The translations under genes were made by a program, and so were the position numbers. DNA of 64,000 nucleotides. It comes from Tubulanus polymorphus. Lineage: Eukaryota > Nemertea > Palaeonemertea > Tubulaniformes > Tubulanidae. The stretch spans positions 11,458,704-11,522,703 of the forward strand of contig NC_134036.1 of NCBI RefSeq assembly GCF_964204645.1, in the 5' to 3' direction. Positions within the stretch are counted from its first letter, which is position 1. Every line of letters begins with the position of its first letter. Shown piece by piece: positions 1 to 12,715 of the stretch. The notes beneath the pieces are model-generated. The model ran no database searches, was not told where the DNA came from, and saw only the letters and a list, made by a program, of their open reading frames with translations.

Positions 1-2035
1 TGCCGGTGAAATTTCGAAGGGCACTTAAAAATTCTAGACCGTGTTGGGCAATACGGCTAATACGGTCTGGATCCGCCACTGGGTTACTTTGGTTTTTTAC
101 CAATCACAGCCCACCTGTCACAAAGTTTTGGAGGGTGGAGCCAAGGGCTACTTAAGTCTCATGGAGATCCAAATCCAACATTCTGGATCTCTCTGAGACA
201 AACATTAAAAACGATTATATGGATTTCTGTGATTATATTTAATTGGAGTTTCTTCATCATTTTTAAGAGCTAGTTCCCATAACGATAAAGATAAGCGAAA
301 AATCTATGTCGATAAATTGTGCTGTCCATGATTGGCCTCTCGTGAAAAATTTCTATAGAAATGGGGCAGACTTTTTATTTAGATGGTCCCGAGATGTTAT
401 TTTTCACTCTCCCCCCCTCCCCAACACTCGCTCACTCACTCTCCCCCTCCCAAACACTCACTCACTCACTCACTCACTCACTCTATCACTCGCTAAGTTT
501 TCAATAGATTGACAACACTTATCTCGGAAAAAGTCTACTGCCAAACAAATTCTGAGGTAGGCAAGTTCTACTGTATTCCATTTTGAATAATGGAATTAAG
601 TATGCCAGCAAATACGAGTCCCAAAATTTGGCAAATTTTAATCTGTTGTTGTGTTTAAATTTTTAGATTGATGGCAATGAGACCAAAATCAACAAAGGCT
701 AGAATAAACCATTAACGCCATTAATTGCTGTTATGGGTAAGTGTAAACACCAGCAAACTACCGGTCAAAGTCCTTAAACCATAATTCCAGGTTAACCTAG
801 ATGCTATAGGATTCCCATTCAACACGGGGTTAAATTTGAATGAATATGTCTTCAAAATTGCTTCAAGATTTAGTTTTTCATTTTTTTCTTATGAGCAGCT
901 TGATAACCCTCTAAACAAGTGTGCAATATTTTGTGCATAATGTATATGAAAGATCTAATATATGTTTTTATCTGATTTAACTAGTTAAACATCTTTTTAT
1001 AGGGGATTCCACATTCGCAGCTGATACGTTCTGTATATTGTTATTTATGATGCAGTTTTTTCGAACATGATGATAAGTGATTACAATGATGCAGTTAAAC
1101 TGCTATTCATCTGTTTCTTTGTGTTCAATATCGAGTATCCACAGGGACACTAGACACTGGATAAAGACACTGGAGTTTATTCTTCTTTCTATTATACATA
1201 GGGGACGGAGTCAAAATTGTGCCAACATTCCTATGTACTATAATGCTTACGAATGTGTACACAAACAGGTCAAACATCAGCAAAAATGTTCTTACAGAAT
1301 GAATAAATGGAGGACACCCTTGGACAAAGTGTTATGTTTGAACGTGTTTGACCCATCTAAAAAATGACAACGTTTTGATTAAATATTTCATTGAAAATTT
1401 GTAACATTTTGATCATCTCATTCTTTGATTTCCAGTCAGCTTTTCTTTGTTGCAATCATCGAAAGTAAATTTACGAATGAAAAAAAAATATTAGGCGAAA
1501 CCTGCATACACAAAGGCTTAGAATGTTGAACTGGCTATACATTTATTGGAATTCCATACACTAATTGGCAACTGGGATTCAGTCGGAATATACATGTATC
1601 TGCAAATTTTCAATTCTTCTGTTCATCCAAATATGTATTTTTCAATTCCAGCCTTTGTGTATCGGCCTTTAAGATTTCAGGAACATCAGAACTGGTTTAA
1701 ATCTTTAAGAATTTGATTCAAATCCATTAATTTAAGAAATTATGCAAAAATACTTGTTTCTTCTGTTAGTGGTTAGGGTGCATTACCGAGTCATGGGCCA
1801 GTTGTATATGCAAAAACAAAAAAGCATATACAGCATCAATGCAGATAAACTTGGCTACTCACGACATGTAACTCAAACCACAAATCATTAGTATTATGAA
1901 ATATATAACGCATCGAGTGTACTGTCATTACACACTCAGTTTTTTGCGAATAATTATTTTTCAAGGTTTTTTGAAAATCCTTTTAAGTTATGATTTCCTT
2001 TTGTTTTCTATTAGATGTTTCCTGTCTATTGATTC
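1..2035. other. Gene-free AT-rich stretch
   Basis: I see no recognisable gene, RNA or transposon here. Short open frames such as 306-512 and 1077-1367 lack family motifs, and the first runs through a CACT-type microsatellite. The sequence looks like intergenic or intronic DNA. Confidence 0.5.
404..496. repeat. TCAC/CACT microsatellite
   Basis: Imperfect tandem CACT units are interrupted by two C-rich runs. The longest pure stretch is about 428-482. It explains the low-complexity tail of the open frame crossing it. Confidence 0.85.
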
Positions 2036-2340
2036 AGGGAGTCCATCGCCAAGGATGGTGTCACTCTTACGTGAGCTGGCAGATTTCGAGGCCGACTGCA
2101 TATGATCTGATGATGTGACATTATTAATTCGAGAAGTCCATCGACGCGCGTTGTGTTGCTTGTAGGCAAGCGGGCAGATTTCGAGACCGATTGGCTATCA
2201 TCCGGTGACTTTACAATGTGTTAATTCGAGAAGTCAATCGACGCGAGTTGTGTTGCTTGTCGGCAAGCGGGCGGATTTGAGGAGTGAATGGGAAATAACC
2301 TGTTGATTTTGAAAATTAATTCAGGAATTCCATGGAATGT
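2036..2340. repeat. Degenerate tandem repeat, period about 96 bp
   Basis: Three diverged copies start near 2038, 2131 and 2228. Each has a segment like 'gagaagtccatcgacgcg', then a GTTGCTTGT-type stretch and 'gcgggcagatttcgag'. A further weak copy begins near 2326, and another segment with the 'ccatcggcgcgaggtgtgt' core lies near 2792. No coding potential is evident. Confidence 0.6.
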
Positions 2341-2457
2341 ATTGGAAATAATCTATCGACTCATGGTATAAAGACACTGAAGAAATATTTGTTTCTATTA
2401 GTACGCATCATTTCATTAGGCTTATTTTTATATATCATTTGTCTATTTTGACGGTTA

Positions 2458-2503
2458 GTTTAACCATGGACGTATAATCTAGTTTATACGTCCATGGTTT
2501 AAC
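2458..2503. repeat. 46-nt hairpin, 20-bp stem and 6-nt loop
   Basis: The left stem (2458-2477) and right stem (2484-2503) are reverse complements at 19 of 20 positions, with loop TCTAGT. The hairpin starts GTT and ends AAC, like the separate 46-nt hairpin at 9313-9358. It may be a tiny foldback element or a structured RNA; the sequence does not decide. Confidence 0.7.
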
Positions 2504-3719
2504 CCATCACTTTCGTATTTCTGCGTGTCGCACGCCTTCTTGGTATTTTGATTGGTAAAACTACATTTTACTTTTGAAATAATTTTGACAGTTTCCCCTG
2601 ATTTGTTCTTGAATTTCATTGTTGAAAAGAATTTCATCTTTACAAATTATGTTTGAATATGACCAGAGGTTATGACTAAACTTGATATTTTAGAATTAAA
2701 AGTGGAAGAATGCTGTTTCATTTCCATAAACTGGTAGATTTTGAGATTGAATGGAAATAATCCGTTGACTTAGCAAATTAATTAATTAATTCCATCGGCG
2801 CGAGGTGTGTCACTTTTCTGCGAGTTAGTAGATTGAAAGTAGTTTGAAATGATATTTTGAGTTGAAGTGTTTTGAGCATGGAAAACTGTCAAAATTAATT
2901 TACCTTTCATATTATCACGCCTACTGGGTACTTTGATGTGTAAAACTACTAACAGTAATTTTGACAGGTTTTTCATACAATATTACTTGATATCTAGTTG
3001 ACTGAAGTGCAGTACCTTTTTTCTAAAATATTATTGTTGTAATAGTTTAAAAATGTTTGTTCTTCTTAGGCTGTGCTGAATCACGAAAGAGATTAGATTT
3101 ATCTTAAGCTTTAATATTGGATGTTTTTGTGCCATACCAGTACTTAGCAGTTCGTACTTCGTCTTAATATATGTAATTTACATGTAAAAGTTTCACATGG
3201 GAGTTCAAGTTTAGACCGTTGTGTTGAGAGTTTTGTATTCGATTTTAGTTGTAAATATATAACTATTTCACTTGTCTGGCTTTATTATGAATTTTCTCAT
3301 ATTTCACTGCCTAAGCTCAAATTGATATAGCTCATCAATTGTTTCGGTAAACAGCTTTGGCCCTTTTATGGGATATGCCTAGTTGCATGTTTTTGATATC
3401 CAAGCTCTGTTTAAAAAAAAAATCTGATGTCATAGAATATTGAGACATGCACAATTTCAGCTCCTTCCCTTTTCTATTTTTTTGAGAAAATTTAAATTCA
3501 CTTCAGACTTGGGCATATGAAATATAGAGTAATCGGATACCTGAAAGAAGTCGGTTTGTTTTGCAATCAATGTAATTGTATCTTGATTATAGGTTTATAA
3601 TGGGGAGTCATGATTTTTTTGGCCCAATAAAATCATTTGTTGATGTTTTGATACTTAAATATTATTATTGTTATTTTGCACTGATTTGTGGTAACTCTTA
3701 GAGGTTTCATTGGATTTAC
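2504..3719. other. No gene seen
   Basis: This AT-rich stretch holds diverged duplicates of local sequence: about 2520-2600 resembles about 2918-2975, both with a 'gtaaaactac' core and an 'aattttgacag' tail. The 64-aa open frame at 2782-2976 on the minus strand lies over this repeat and shows no family signal. Confidence 0.4.
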
Positions 3720-4140
3720 ACTAAAATAATTGGGTACATTTACCAGTTCTTTAAATTGGTAGTAGAACCATGACAATTGGTTTTACACCATATTATTTGT
3801 ATTTAGCATTGTCTATAAAGAAGTAAATTAACTATATGATAATGTAAATTTACTCGCTCTATGTATGTAAATTCGCTTATCATTGGTGTTTAAGATTGAC
3901 AATTAAGCCAGTTAATTTATTATATAGGTAATGTAAAATTACCAGTTAATTTATTATATAGGTAATGTAAAATTACTTACTGTATGTTAATTAACTATCA
4001 TTGGTGTTTAAGAATAACTATTAAGTCAGTAAATTTACTATATGTCGTAATTTTACTACACCTGTGGGTCAAATTTCCTGCCAATTTTTTTTTGGTTAAT
4101 TTACCAATTTATTTTTAACAGTGTACTTCAGTCACAATGT
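3720..4140. repeat. AT-rich repeat with internal duplications
   Basis: Segments such as 'cattggtgtttaaga' (near 3880 and 4000) and a 34-bp unit repeated in tandem (3908-3941 and 3942-3975) recur. The stretch abuts the left end of the giant palindrome and is absent from its right end, so it belongs to the flank. Confidence 0.55.
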
Positions 4141-5825
4141 TTGTATCAACAGCTCGATAATTTTACTACATTAGTGATGCGTCATCGCGCACTGATAAGC
4201 TGATGATATATTCATTCCATTATTAGTACATCAGTAGTTTGCATGGTGGCCTCCAGATGGAGGGAGTGGACGGCTGCTGTAGAGTGAGCACATGGTCCGA
4301 GTCACCTCTAAGGTGTTCACGGGTGTATTTACACGGATTTCTACTCATTGAAGGTAAGATATCATATGATTGTGATACTAATGATTGTTATTGGTTCTAA
4401 GTCCCGAAAATTACCACTACGGCAAGATGTTAACTGTCCTTTAACAGAAAAAAAAATACAGCACACGAAAAGTAAGCGGCGCTTTGAATGGAAAAATATG
4501 TCATGTGTAAGTAAACCTTTAATGACGGGACGATGTCTCAAAAGCACATTTCCGCATAACAGGGATTATTCAGGCAATATCCATCTCACATATCTAGAAG
4601 CAGTACATATTTATAGCAAGCATGCTATGTGCAAAAAGATATCACGAGGGTGATGCAGCTACTTATATATCATCGGGGTAATATGACATGATACAGAACA
4701 TACCGATGGCCACAGCAGACAAGTTCCAGGAAAGCAGATTAGTAAAAAGTTGGATGATAAACATTGATAAAGGACACAATATCACAAGTGTAACCACAAA
4801 ATCCAATACCGCAGTAAACGACAATGCAGAGTATGTAACCTGCAGAACTTATATACGGGGAATTAACACCAATAAAACATTTCCAGAACACTCCAAATTA
4901 CTCGATTCTCTCGACGTATCGTAGTGAGACACACGGACAACTACAGTAGAACTGGCCCAAGTCGGACGGCTTTAAATAGGAAAATCAGCAAAATCAGCCG
5001 AATCCAAGGACCCGATTTTTTCAGTTCATTTTCCTATCCAAATCTGTCTCATACTTAGAAATTCCACTAAGTCGGCTAGAATATATGTTCCGAAGGTTTC
5101 AAAGCAATGCATTTTTCAATCTCTAAGTCAGTCGTCCAATTTCAGTTATTTCTAAACAAATCGAAACCGGCGCGCATTGTATTATACACCGGTAGATCGA
5201 TTTTTCTTTTGACGGACACACCTTTTTGCAATTGTAGTCCCCGGTTGCACCCAGTTGTTAGGGTAAGGGTCTTAGTATTAGTAGCTAACTCGGATTTTTC
5301 TTAGAAAACCCCAAAAACCCGACTTAGTCATAATATAATCGGAATTTTTCTGAGTCGGACATTTGACCGTGGTCCTAGCGTGACCGACTTACTACTTACT
5401 ACTGTAACACATGTATATATAGTGAACGCAATATTTTGGCGTTACACTTCGTGGCTAGAGTACACGATTGATGTACATGCTACTGGAATAATACGCGCAG
5501 TATCCAAAGGTATGAGATCTGTAGACATAATAAGATTGACTGGAACAGGTCGAGTTATAATGTATGTATCTAAGAACGGACCAATAACTCATAAACATCA
5601 ACAACAGATCGAAATGTTAGTCGAAATCGGGAAATAATTTGATATCGTCGACTCCCGGACAAACAGACAAGAGAAAAGTGAACGCACACAAGCCAATTGC
5701 AAAGTAGGTGTACCAGGGATCTTAAGAAAATGGTCATGAAGCCGATGTTTTTCTTTCATCTACCCATTTTTTCGTTTATGTACGTCACCGTTGGCAACAA
5801 AAGACAATCTAAAACATCGACGTTA

Positions 5826-6044
5826 GGCTAAAAAAATTGATACCTTGTTTCTCCGCTCTGCTGAGCTTAAATGTTGACCCAGCCGGCCGCCTATCTACCC
5901 CATACATTACTTTTTTTTAAATCGCGATCAATTTTACCATAACAGACCCGGACGCTATAGAAATGAACTGTTTATAAATTTTATCATATTTTACAAAAAT
6001 GACCCAGCCGCTGCGGAGAAACAAGGTATCATTTTTATTTAGCC
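5826..6044. mobile_element. 219-bp MITE, PIF/Harbinger-like, left arm only
   Basis: The ends are inverted repeats: GGCTAAAAAAATTGATACC at the left, and at the right the complement of GGCTAAATAAAAATGATACC, with further inverted homology through 'ttgtttctccgc'. It is flanked by TTA at 5823-5825 and 6045-6047. The other arm carries the empty site near 40830 (complement of 'cgacgtatcatgc'). A 3-bp TWA duplication and GGC-starting ends fit PIF/Harbinger. It has no coding sequence, so it would need a transposase in trans. Confidence 0.72.
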
Positions 6045-6356
6045 TTATCATGCTGCATTAGACACAGATCAACATCGGCTTTAGCTAGTGGAATTTTAAT
6101 TCACTTTCTTAGCCCGCTGCAACCTTGAATTTTACCACATTTCAACGATAACTTAGTGAATTTAGTCGTATGCCAGCTTAATTGAAGTTATACTGAATAT
6201 CCGAAAAGCTGCTATCAAAATGCAATTAGTATTTTTTCTACCTTTTTTCTATGTGCTAGCAATGTTGTTAGATTTTACAAGGCCAAGTCTGACAAAAATC
6301 CAATTTCCGGACCCAAATATAATTTTATTAACATATATTCATTGCTTTGTGTTTAT

Positions 6357-6600
6357 AACAGGTGTCATCAAAGAACTGAACTATAAATTCGGTGAAGTAT
6401 GTGAGGTAGAGGATATACAATTAGGCCAAATTATTTCATTTTTACCAACAACAGTAGGTGATATTAAAAACAAAAACACATTTACGGTTTAGGACGCTTT
6501 TACGGTCCAGCATCGCCTGCTGCTTGAGGAGCGAGAAACATTCAATGTATCCATCAATCAATACATTATGCCTACACTTAACCTGATCTCATAACTAGAT
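6357..6600 (+). other. Exon-like open segment conserved in both arms
   Basis: An AG acceptor-like 'tttataacag' precedes an open segment ending in a TAG (about 6490) and continuing in the same frame to TAA near 6592. The right arm has the same segment on the minus strand (about 40262-40498). The translation has motifs such as KELNYKFG and GDIKNKNTF that I do not recognise. It could be a relic exon or a chance frame preserved by duplication. Confidence 0.2.
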
Positions 6601-8763
6601 ATTTGTAAATATTGTGGAAGTAATCCGTCGGTAATTTCAGTTGTCATAAAGTTGAATAGAAGAACGTTTCTATAATCGATACAGAATTAGTGCATGTAAG
6701 TTTTCTTATTAACCATTTTACCCGATGAAGCATCAGTAAACCCCTTACACACTACGTTATTTTCGCAGCGAATTTATTCGCACAGAGTGTTTCGCCAGAA
6801 TGCGCGAGTGTCAGCGTAAAACTAACTACATATATTTGCTCACCGTTTGTTTAGGGACCTACCTCATGGTTGAGAAGTCGTGCGTCTAATCCCGCTCTCA
6901 TCGACCGGTCTGATACAGTACACGGTCCAATGAGCCAATGAGAGATTCAGCAACGCTAGAACGATTATTTTTTGGAGCCACCTTCAACATCGATGTTTGT
7001 TCCTAGCTTATATACCAAAAATCGACTCTTAACGCACTGGTGATCACTGAACAATTGTTTTGTGGAGAAAAAAATCGATCGACCTGAAGTACGGCCTCGA
7101 AAATTTAGGGAGACCCGGGAGAAGTTATTTCCAGAATTTGGCGCAAAAAATTAGTCTTTCATATAGGGACCAATATGCGCGAGACAGCTGCGCGCGGTTG
7201 AATCAGTCAGGTTGATACACATGCCACTCTTTGGCCGATACAGTAACTTCTCGAAGTAATTTAGAGCGATCGACGCATTAAATCCGCTCGAGACAGTCGT
7301 TTAACTGCGTTTAGGCAATACATTTAGTTCAGCGTTCTCACTATAAGAATAGCCGTGTGCTGTCGTATGTGTCTAACACCCTAAATTTAACAATGTAAAA
7401 TATACATGAATCACCTACATTCGGCTTGGTCTTTATTACTTCAGATCAGTAGAAAACATCGTAATCAACAGTAACAGTTACAAGAAAATTATTGTGTTAA
7501 CTTGGGATGATTCGTATCCGTGGAAGAAAGTTAATTATTGATTGTATACACTATAATCTAGAAAATCATAAAACTCAATGGAATATCGTTTTTCAATCTT
7601 CCGTACACAAATTATCCTGATATGAAAATAAAGGGTACTTCAATGTACTACTTCAAATTATACTGTATATTTAATTTTATTTAGTAGTATAAAAATAATG
7701 GATCAGCAGGCCACCTGAGACCAATCTACGACCTAAGGTCAGTTGCCTAAAGTTGTTTGGAGTTTACCAGTGGATTGTTAATATTTGTAATTGCAATTAA
7801 AACTTCATTGCTAAAATAACTTTGTATTTGTAGTATAGTCGCACTCAAATGTAGATATTTGACAAACCCGCTGCGTATAAATTTAAAACGATGATCTCTA
7901 GTGAGAGATCGAACGTCGTGTCGTAATTTTTAAATGATAAGCCATGGTTCGAAATTTGAAATATGCGCGTAGTGGGTCTTTTTCGTATTAAACGTGTATT
8001 TGGTCATGTATCATATGGTTTAATGGTTAATCTAAACTTTTTGTGAGTTATTAGTCCCGGAGTATCGTTGAATGATTCATGTAATACAGGATGCAATATT
8101 TCACTGAAAACAGTGGAAATAGCTAGAAAAGGTAACAATGTGCTTGCTAATGTACTAATAATAAGTGCATTGGTAAACACAAAGCAAACATACATCGGTT
8201 GCTTAGGTTTTTCTAAGGGGGGACGTTTTGGGAAAATTAATGGTCAATCAGAAAAATAAATGGTCAATTATTATCGAGATATCTAAAATGGAAGCTTTTC
8301 AGGGATCTAAAAAGTTGAACTGTCTGTACACAAGGAATTTTTTTTCTCTTTGTAGTCAAATGTATGAATCCGTTATTACCTCTGGCGTGTAGATGCAATA
8401 CAACAAAAAGAAACGAAATTCTTAATATGGACTTTCCTAAATTTACGTGAGTGTATGTTTAATCAGCATCAAAATTAAGCATTGGTACTCTAGATAAGAG
8501 ATTATAAGCAGAACAAATTGAAAATAGTGAAAACTATTGGATTGAATTCAAATCATGGACGAAGACTGATGTTTTACAGACAATTCGATCGAAAATAAGT
8601 GATAGATAATGAAGGTTGAAAGAATCTTCTCCAGTAGGTATAATAAGCTTTTATTCACAGAGGTATATTCGCTCTGGCTGTTTTCTTCCCAGTCTCGTTG
8701 TTTTTTTTCTACTTTAAATGTTTCCCGGTGTCTCATTTTAAATCATTTTACTCTTTAAAAGGA

Positions 8764-8859
8764 GGCTGGAGGAATGTTGTAACGTGTGCAGACCCTTACC
8801 ACACATGGCTGGAATTCACGGATTTTCATGTATTTATGCGTCAAAACATTCCTCCAGCC
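8764..8859. repeat. Inverted repeat, 15-bp stem
   Basis: GGCTGGAGGAATGTT at 8764-8778 is exactly complemented at 8845-8859, enclosing 66 bases. The same structure occurs in the right arm near 37935-38030. It has no obvious coding role. Confidence 0.65.
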
Positions 8860-9312
8860 CATGTATGGAATGTAAACGTACCTATACACGTCGCAACAAC
8901 CAAAAATATCTTGTGTACTCGTCGGAACTCATGGCCGTACTATGTTTAGGTTTTCCTACGTAGACACATACGTCACATCCAGACGTGTTTATTTACATTA
9001 TTTCTATTAATTGTTTATGTCTGCCTCATGCATCAACGCAGGCAGTCTGGCAATAGTAACACTAACCATGAACTCCAGCTTCCGTACACATCACTATCTT
9101 CCTAATATCCCCATGGACTTAATATTGTCGCCCCGAAAATCAAGATGAGACAAACCAAACTCAGAACACAACACTCGCGACGATTGTATAATGAAATACG
9201 ATTACAAAATATCACAGCAAATCATAGATTGAAAATATCGGACTTTTTAAAGTTCATATAATTTTCTTCAATTCCAAAATTGAAAGTCAATTTATAGCTG
9301 CGCCTTATAACT

Positions 9313-9358
9313 GTTGCTGTTCCCTGTGAATTTACACCAATTCATAGGGAACAGCAAC
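9313..9358. repeat. 46-nt hairpin, 20-bp stem and 6-nt loop
   Basis: The stems 9313-9332 and 9339-9358 pair at 19 of 20 positions around loop TACACC. The right-arm counterpart near 37435-37480 also folds, with its mismatch in the same region. It has the same size and GTT...AAC ends as the hairpin at 2458-2503. Confidence 0.7.
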
Positions 9359-10711
9359 ACCTAATAACATAGTCAAATACTGGAGAAACGGACATCTGTT
9401 CTAACGATCATCACTAAATAGGGAATAATCTGTCGTATCTTCAGGCGAAGGTAAGGAATCACATCAGACAGAAATATATACGACAAACACGAATTAAACA
9501 TCGTACGAGACGCTATAACGGTATAGTAATAAAATGACGCTATAACGGTATAGTAATAAAATGACATAACTGGAGCTGACACAATATGTCACAAACCGCT
9601 AAAGGAACACCTAGAACCAAGCAAAATAGTACTCCTTTCTGCTGAAACCGAGAAATATACTGTCTTTTAACCTGCGAAAATATCACAATAAATTTCATTC
9701 AGTTTTATAGAATCTATTTTTTTCATCTATATTTATTTTTTCACCATCAATTACATTTTTTCTGATGTTTACATGATTTATTATGAAAAGATATATTCGA
9801 TTTACCAACATATTTATCACAACGTTTGGAAAATATTTTATTTTATCAACATTTTTACTTGCATTTCCATCCTCCAAGAAAAAAATTACCCCATATATTT
9901 TACCCAACATTTTAACCCAAAAACCTACCTAGCCTCATACTCCATACTTCTGGCCTCAAACCCCCAATTTCCCTTTACTCACGGAGCTTGATCTAATTTT
10001 CTTCCTAAACTACAATTTCTCGCTACAATCATGTAACAATTTTTCAATCCCCCACCTGACTCCAGTGGGTGCGGTGTAGATGTAAGTGGAGCTTTCCATT
10101 AGAAAAAAAATTAAGATGTGATGTAAAGATAATGATCGAGATGGTGGCACGAGCTAACGGCCGGCGTCGGTGAATCTCCTATGGAGCCACGTGTACGTGT
10201 ACGCGTTCGCTGCGCAATGGTCCATTTGGTGCGAGCGAGATTTAGACTCACCACTTCGCAATAAAAAAGGTATGTTCTTATTTTCATTCATAAAAAAGAC
10301 ATGTACGTGATATAAAAAAGTCAGGCCGGTGTCGTCAATCTTCTGTCGTGTTCAACTATTTAGCGAGTTTAAACAATGCAAAACAAGATATAGTGTACTA
10401 CAAAGGTTGACATGAGATCAGCACAAGTAGTTGTTGTGAGGTCGAGTCCCAACGTGTCCTTCTTTCTTCACATCTAACAACAACCTGCTTACTACATCGT
10501 TTTTTATCTGACACCCATTAATAACTACCAACGCATACAGGAAATCAACATTACAAATATTTTTAGCTACTACGAAATCTTGCTGCGGATCAATAGGACG
10601 CGAAAAGTGCGACTAGGACAAATTAATCTATAAACTTGTATTGCATCCGCATACAGAAAATGCGCTGATCACTGCAGCTACACATGTACGTTTGAGCTGA
10701 ATAACACAAAC

Positions 10712-10750
10712 CTACGAGCAATAATCTCAACCTGAGATAATTGCTCGTAG
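10712..10750. repeat. Hairpin, 18-bp stem and 3-nt loop
   Basis: The stems at 10712-10729 and 10733-10750 pair at 17 of 18 positions. The structure is preserved in the right arm near 36045-36083. It lies just beyond the end of the capsid-like fragment, where a structured 3' end could sit, but that role is a guess. Confidence 0.65.
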
Positions 10751-10795
10751 CATCATTTGCATTAATAGTTACAGTTTTGAATTTATCAATATAAT

Positions 10796-10965
10796 CATAT
10801 GATAATGAAAATCCTGGATTGTATTTAGTTTGAATTGTGTTACAATATTTTCATCACTTACTGCGTCATATTCTAAACATATATTCGATAATTTATAACC
10901 CATGTCTTTAACAACTCTAGATAATACCATATTTCTTGGAACGGGGAGAATACGACGATCCCCCG
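10796..10965 (-). pseudogene. Capsid-like protein fragment at inner end of left arm
   Basis: Reading the minus strand gives about 55 codons with motifs such as VPRNMVLSRVV and YKLSNICLEYD. I recall this pattern from capsid-type proteins of Polinton/adintovirus elements, but the match is by memory of style and is weak. The frame is closed upstream by TGA. The matching fragment in the right arm is on the plus strand, so both copies point outward from the core. It is a short remnant at best, and its identity with the hexon pseudogene at 33995-35286 is not established. Confidence 0.35.
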
Positions 10966-12711
10966 ACGACTGTAATTATCAATCATCAAATCTATACTTA
11001 TAAAAAAACTGAAACAACTACCTGTAAACGGTTTAAAATGCCGTCTGATTTATCAAACACGAACGGTTCGTTTAACCCAAGTATTTTACTATTATTTTCA
11101 CTTTTCCCATTTTCAGTCTACGAATGGTTGATCGCGCGGTAAGGCTACGGGGAATCCTAGGTTTCCACGTTTGGTGATGTGGCAAAACCTATAAAAGATG
11201 CATAATTTCCCTAACAAAGATATATCTTGCTCTGGACGTTCCTTTTGGATGGCGATACTAAAAGGGGAATTCGTTGTTTTGCATGGACTTGTAATAAACA
11301 TTGTAATTGCACCGTATTATCAGTTGCGCGATAAAATCAAACTTAAGGACAGGTCGTTTGGTAAGAATTGGACTTTATTTCATAATTGTAAACACATTTT
11401 CGTGCTCTTTATTTCGTATTTTTCACTGCATTTTTGTATGTCAATTGACCATATGCATGTTTTCAGATATTCGAGAGCAACGACATTATTTAAACACATC
11501 TATCATATCAATCTTTATCTATCATCAATTCAGAAAACTTGTCTTAAGCACGTGTTCTAATTGCGAATGCCCAGATTTCACAAATTGTTTTTTAGTGTCT
11601 TCGAGATCTGAAAAATGTAGGTGCTTGTTTAAAACATATTGGTTGGGAGGCTCAAGAATAAACGAGATTTGAATCAATGATTGAAAAATACATACACCCA
11701 CTTAACACAAATTCTAAAGATTTAGTATTAAATCAGACCAATCAAAAACAATTGTTGTTTACTGATAATTGAGTTTCTGATTTATATCCAAAACATGCTA
11801 TAAAATCTAGCGTATTAATCTGCCACCATCAATAACCTGCAGCAAACGACGCGATAGTGACCACAATCTGACCTTTAGCAAATACGAGAAATTAGTGAAT
11901 ATTTTCTTGTAACATTTTATCAATTTGAAGTCAATTTAATGGCATAGACAGTACTTCTTTTAGTCACGTGACTTTCTGTTGGCGGAGTGTTTCTATAGCC
12001 GTTAGTGCTAGGCGGTCAAATTGCTTGTGATTGGCATCAGATAAAGGAGAAAAATCGTCGGGCTCTCATTCCTTTGTCTGCTGGGAATTATTAGAGACGG
12101 TTTATGGTTCACTGTTTTGTAAACACGAAGGTCGTTTAATTGAAATAAGTTTACAGATTCCGTTAGTTGTCGAGAATCTTTTGAATGAAATAAAGTCCAT
12201 AGTAACAAAATGAATTTAAGGCTATGAAATTCATAAAAATTGAATTGAAATCATCTAAAAACACGATTCGGTTATCGCGGCCACTTTGTTATCACACTAC
12301 GTTATCTACTTACGGTTCTGCCTTCTAGTTAAAGTTCGGTTGCGGCGTTTAGTATTGGAACATTTAGGCTGAAAATTCGCTCATGAATTTTATGCTTCAT
12401 ACATTAAATATAGTATTGGATTTTCTATTCAATGCTCACGACAGGTGCTAATTTCAGTACTTAAAAACCTGAGTGGAATCGAGTGAAATATGAAACCTTT
12501 TCGTCTGGAATATTTTATCTCAAAATTCAGGATCTGATATTATTAAACTAAATAACGTTTTCAAACTTGTCATGTCAAATAAACCTAAAATGTATGGGAC
12601 TGGATACAAAGTCAAATTAGTCCCAAATGACCGTGATTAGAGGCGGGTGAAACTGACTAAACGGTGCAACGGGATAAGCAGTCAAAGCAAACAAGACTGT
12701 AAAACTCGATT
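10966..12711. other. Core stretch without a recognised gene
   Basis: Several open frames occur, the longest 120-121 aa, overlapping at 11198-11672. None carries a motif I recognise, and the two overlapping frames share the same DNA. A 60-aa frame at 12031-12213 is similarly anonymous. No PolB or retroviral-type integrase motif was found, although these would be expected in a complete adintovirus. Confidence 0.4.
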
Positions 12712-12715
12712 CAGG

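Larger units (their letters stand above)
4173..10945 (+). repeat. Left arm of giant inverted repeat
   Basis: This segment is present in reverse complement at 35850-42464. The outer ends align from GTGATGCGTCATCGCGCAC (from 4174) to its complement ending at 42464. The inner ends align at the 'atttcttggaacgg' junction (10931-10945 against 35850-35865). The copies are clearly homologous along their whole length with scattered substitutions and small indels. I found no polymerase, integrase or transposase in the arm. Most short open frames in it are also in the other copy simply because the DNA is duplicated. No target duplication is visible: 4-6 bases left of the arm do not match those right of its partner. 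Confidence 0.92.

Noticed and set aside
4348-4653. 101-codon frame conserved in both palindrome arms
   Set aside because: Conservation follows from DNA duplication; the two copies differ by frame-altering and extension changes and no family motif is seen.
8004-8259. Overlapping opposite-strand frames of 63 codons in the arm
   Set aside because: They overlap on opposite strands and have no recognisable motif; their presence in both arms is explained by duplication.
11198-11672. Two overlapping frames of 120 and 121 codons
   Set aside because: They share the same DNA in different frames, are hydrophobic and low-information, and match no family I know.
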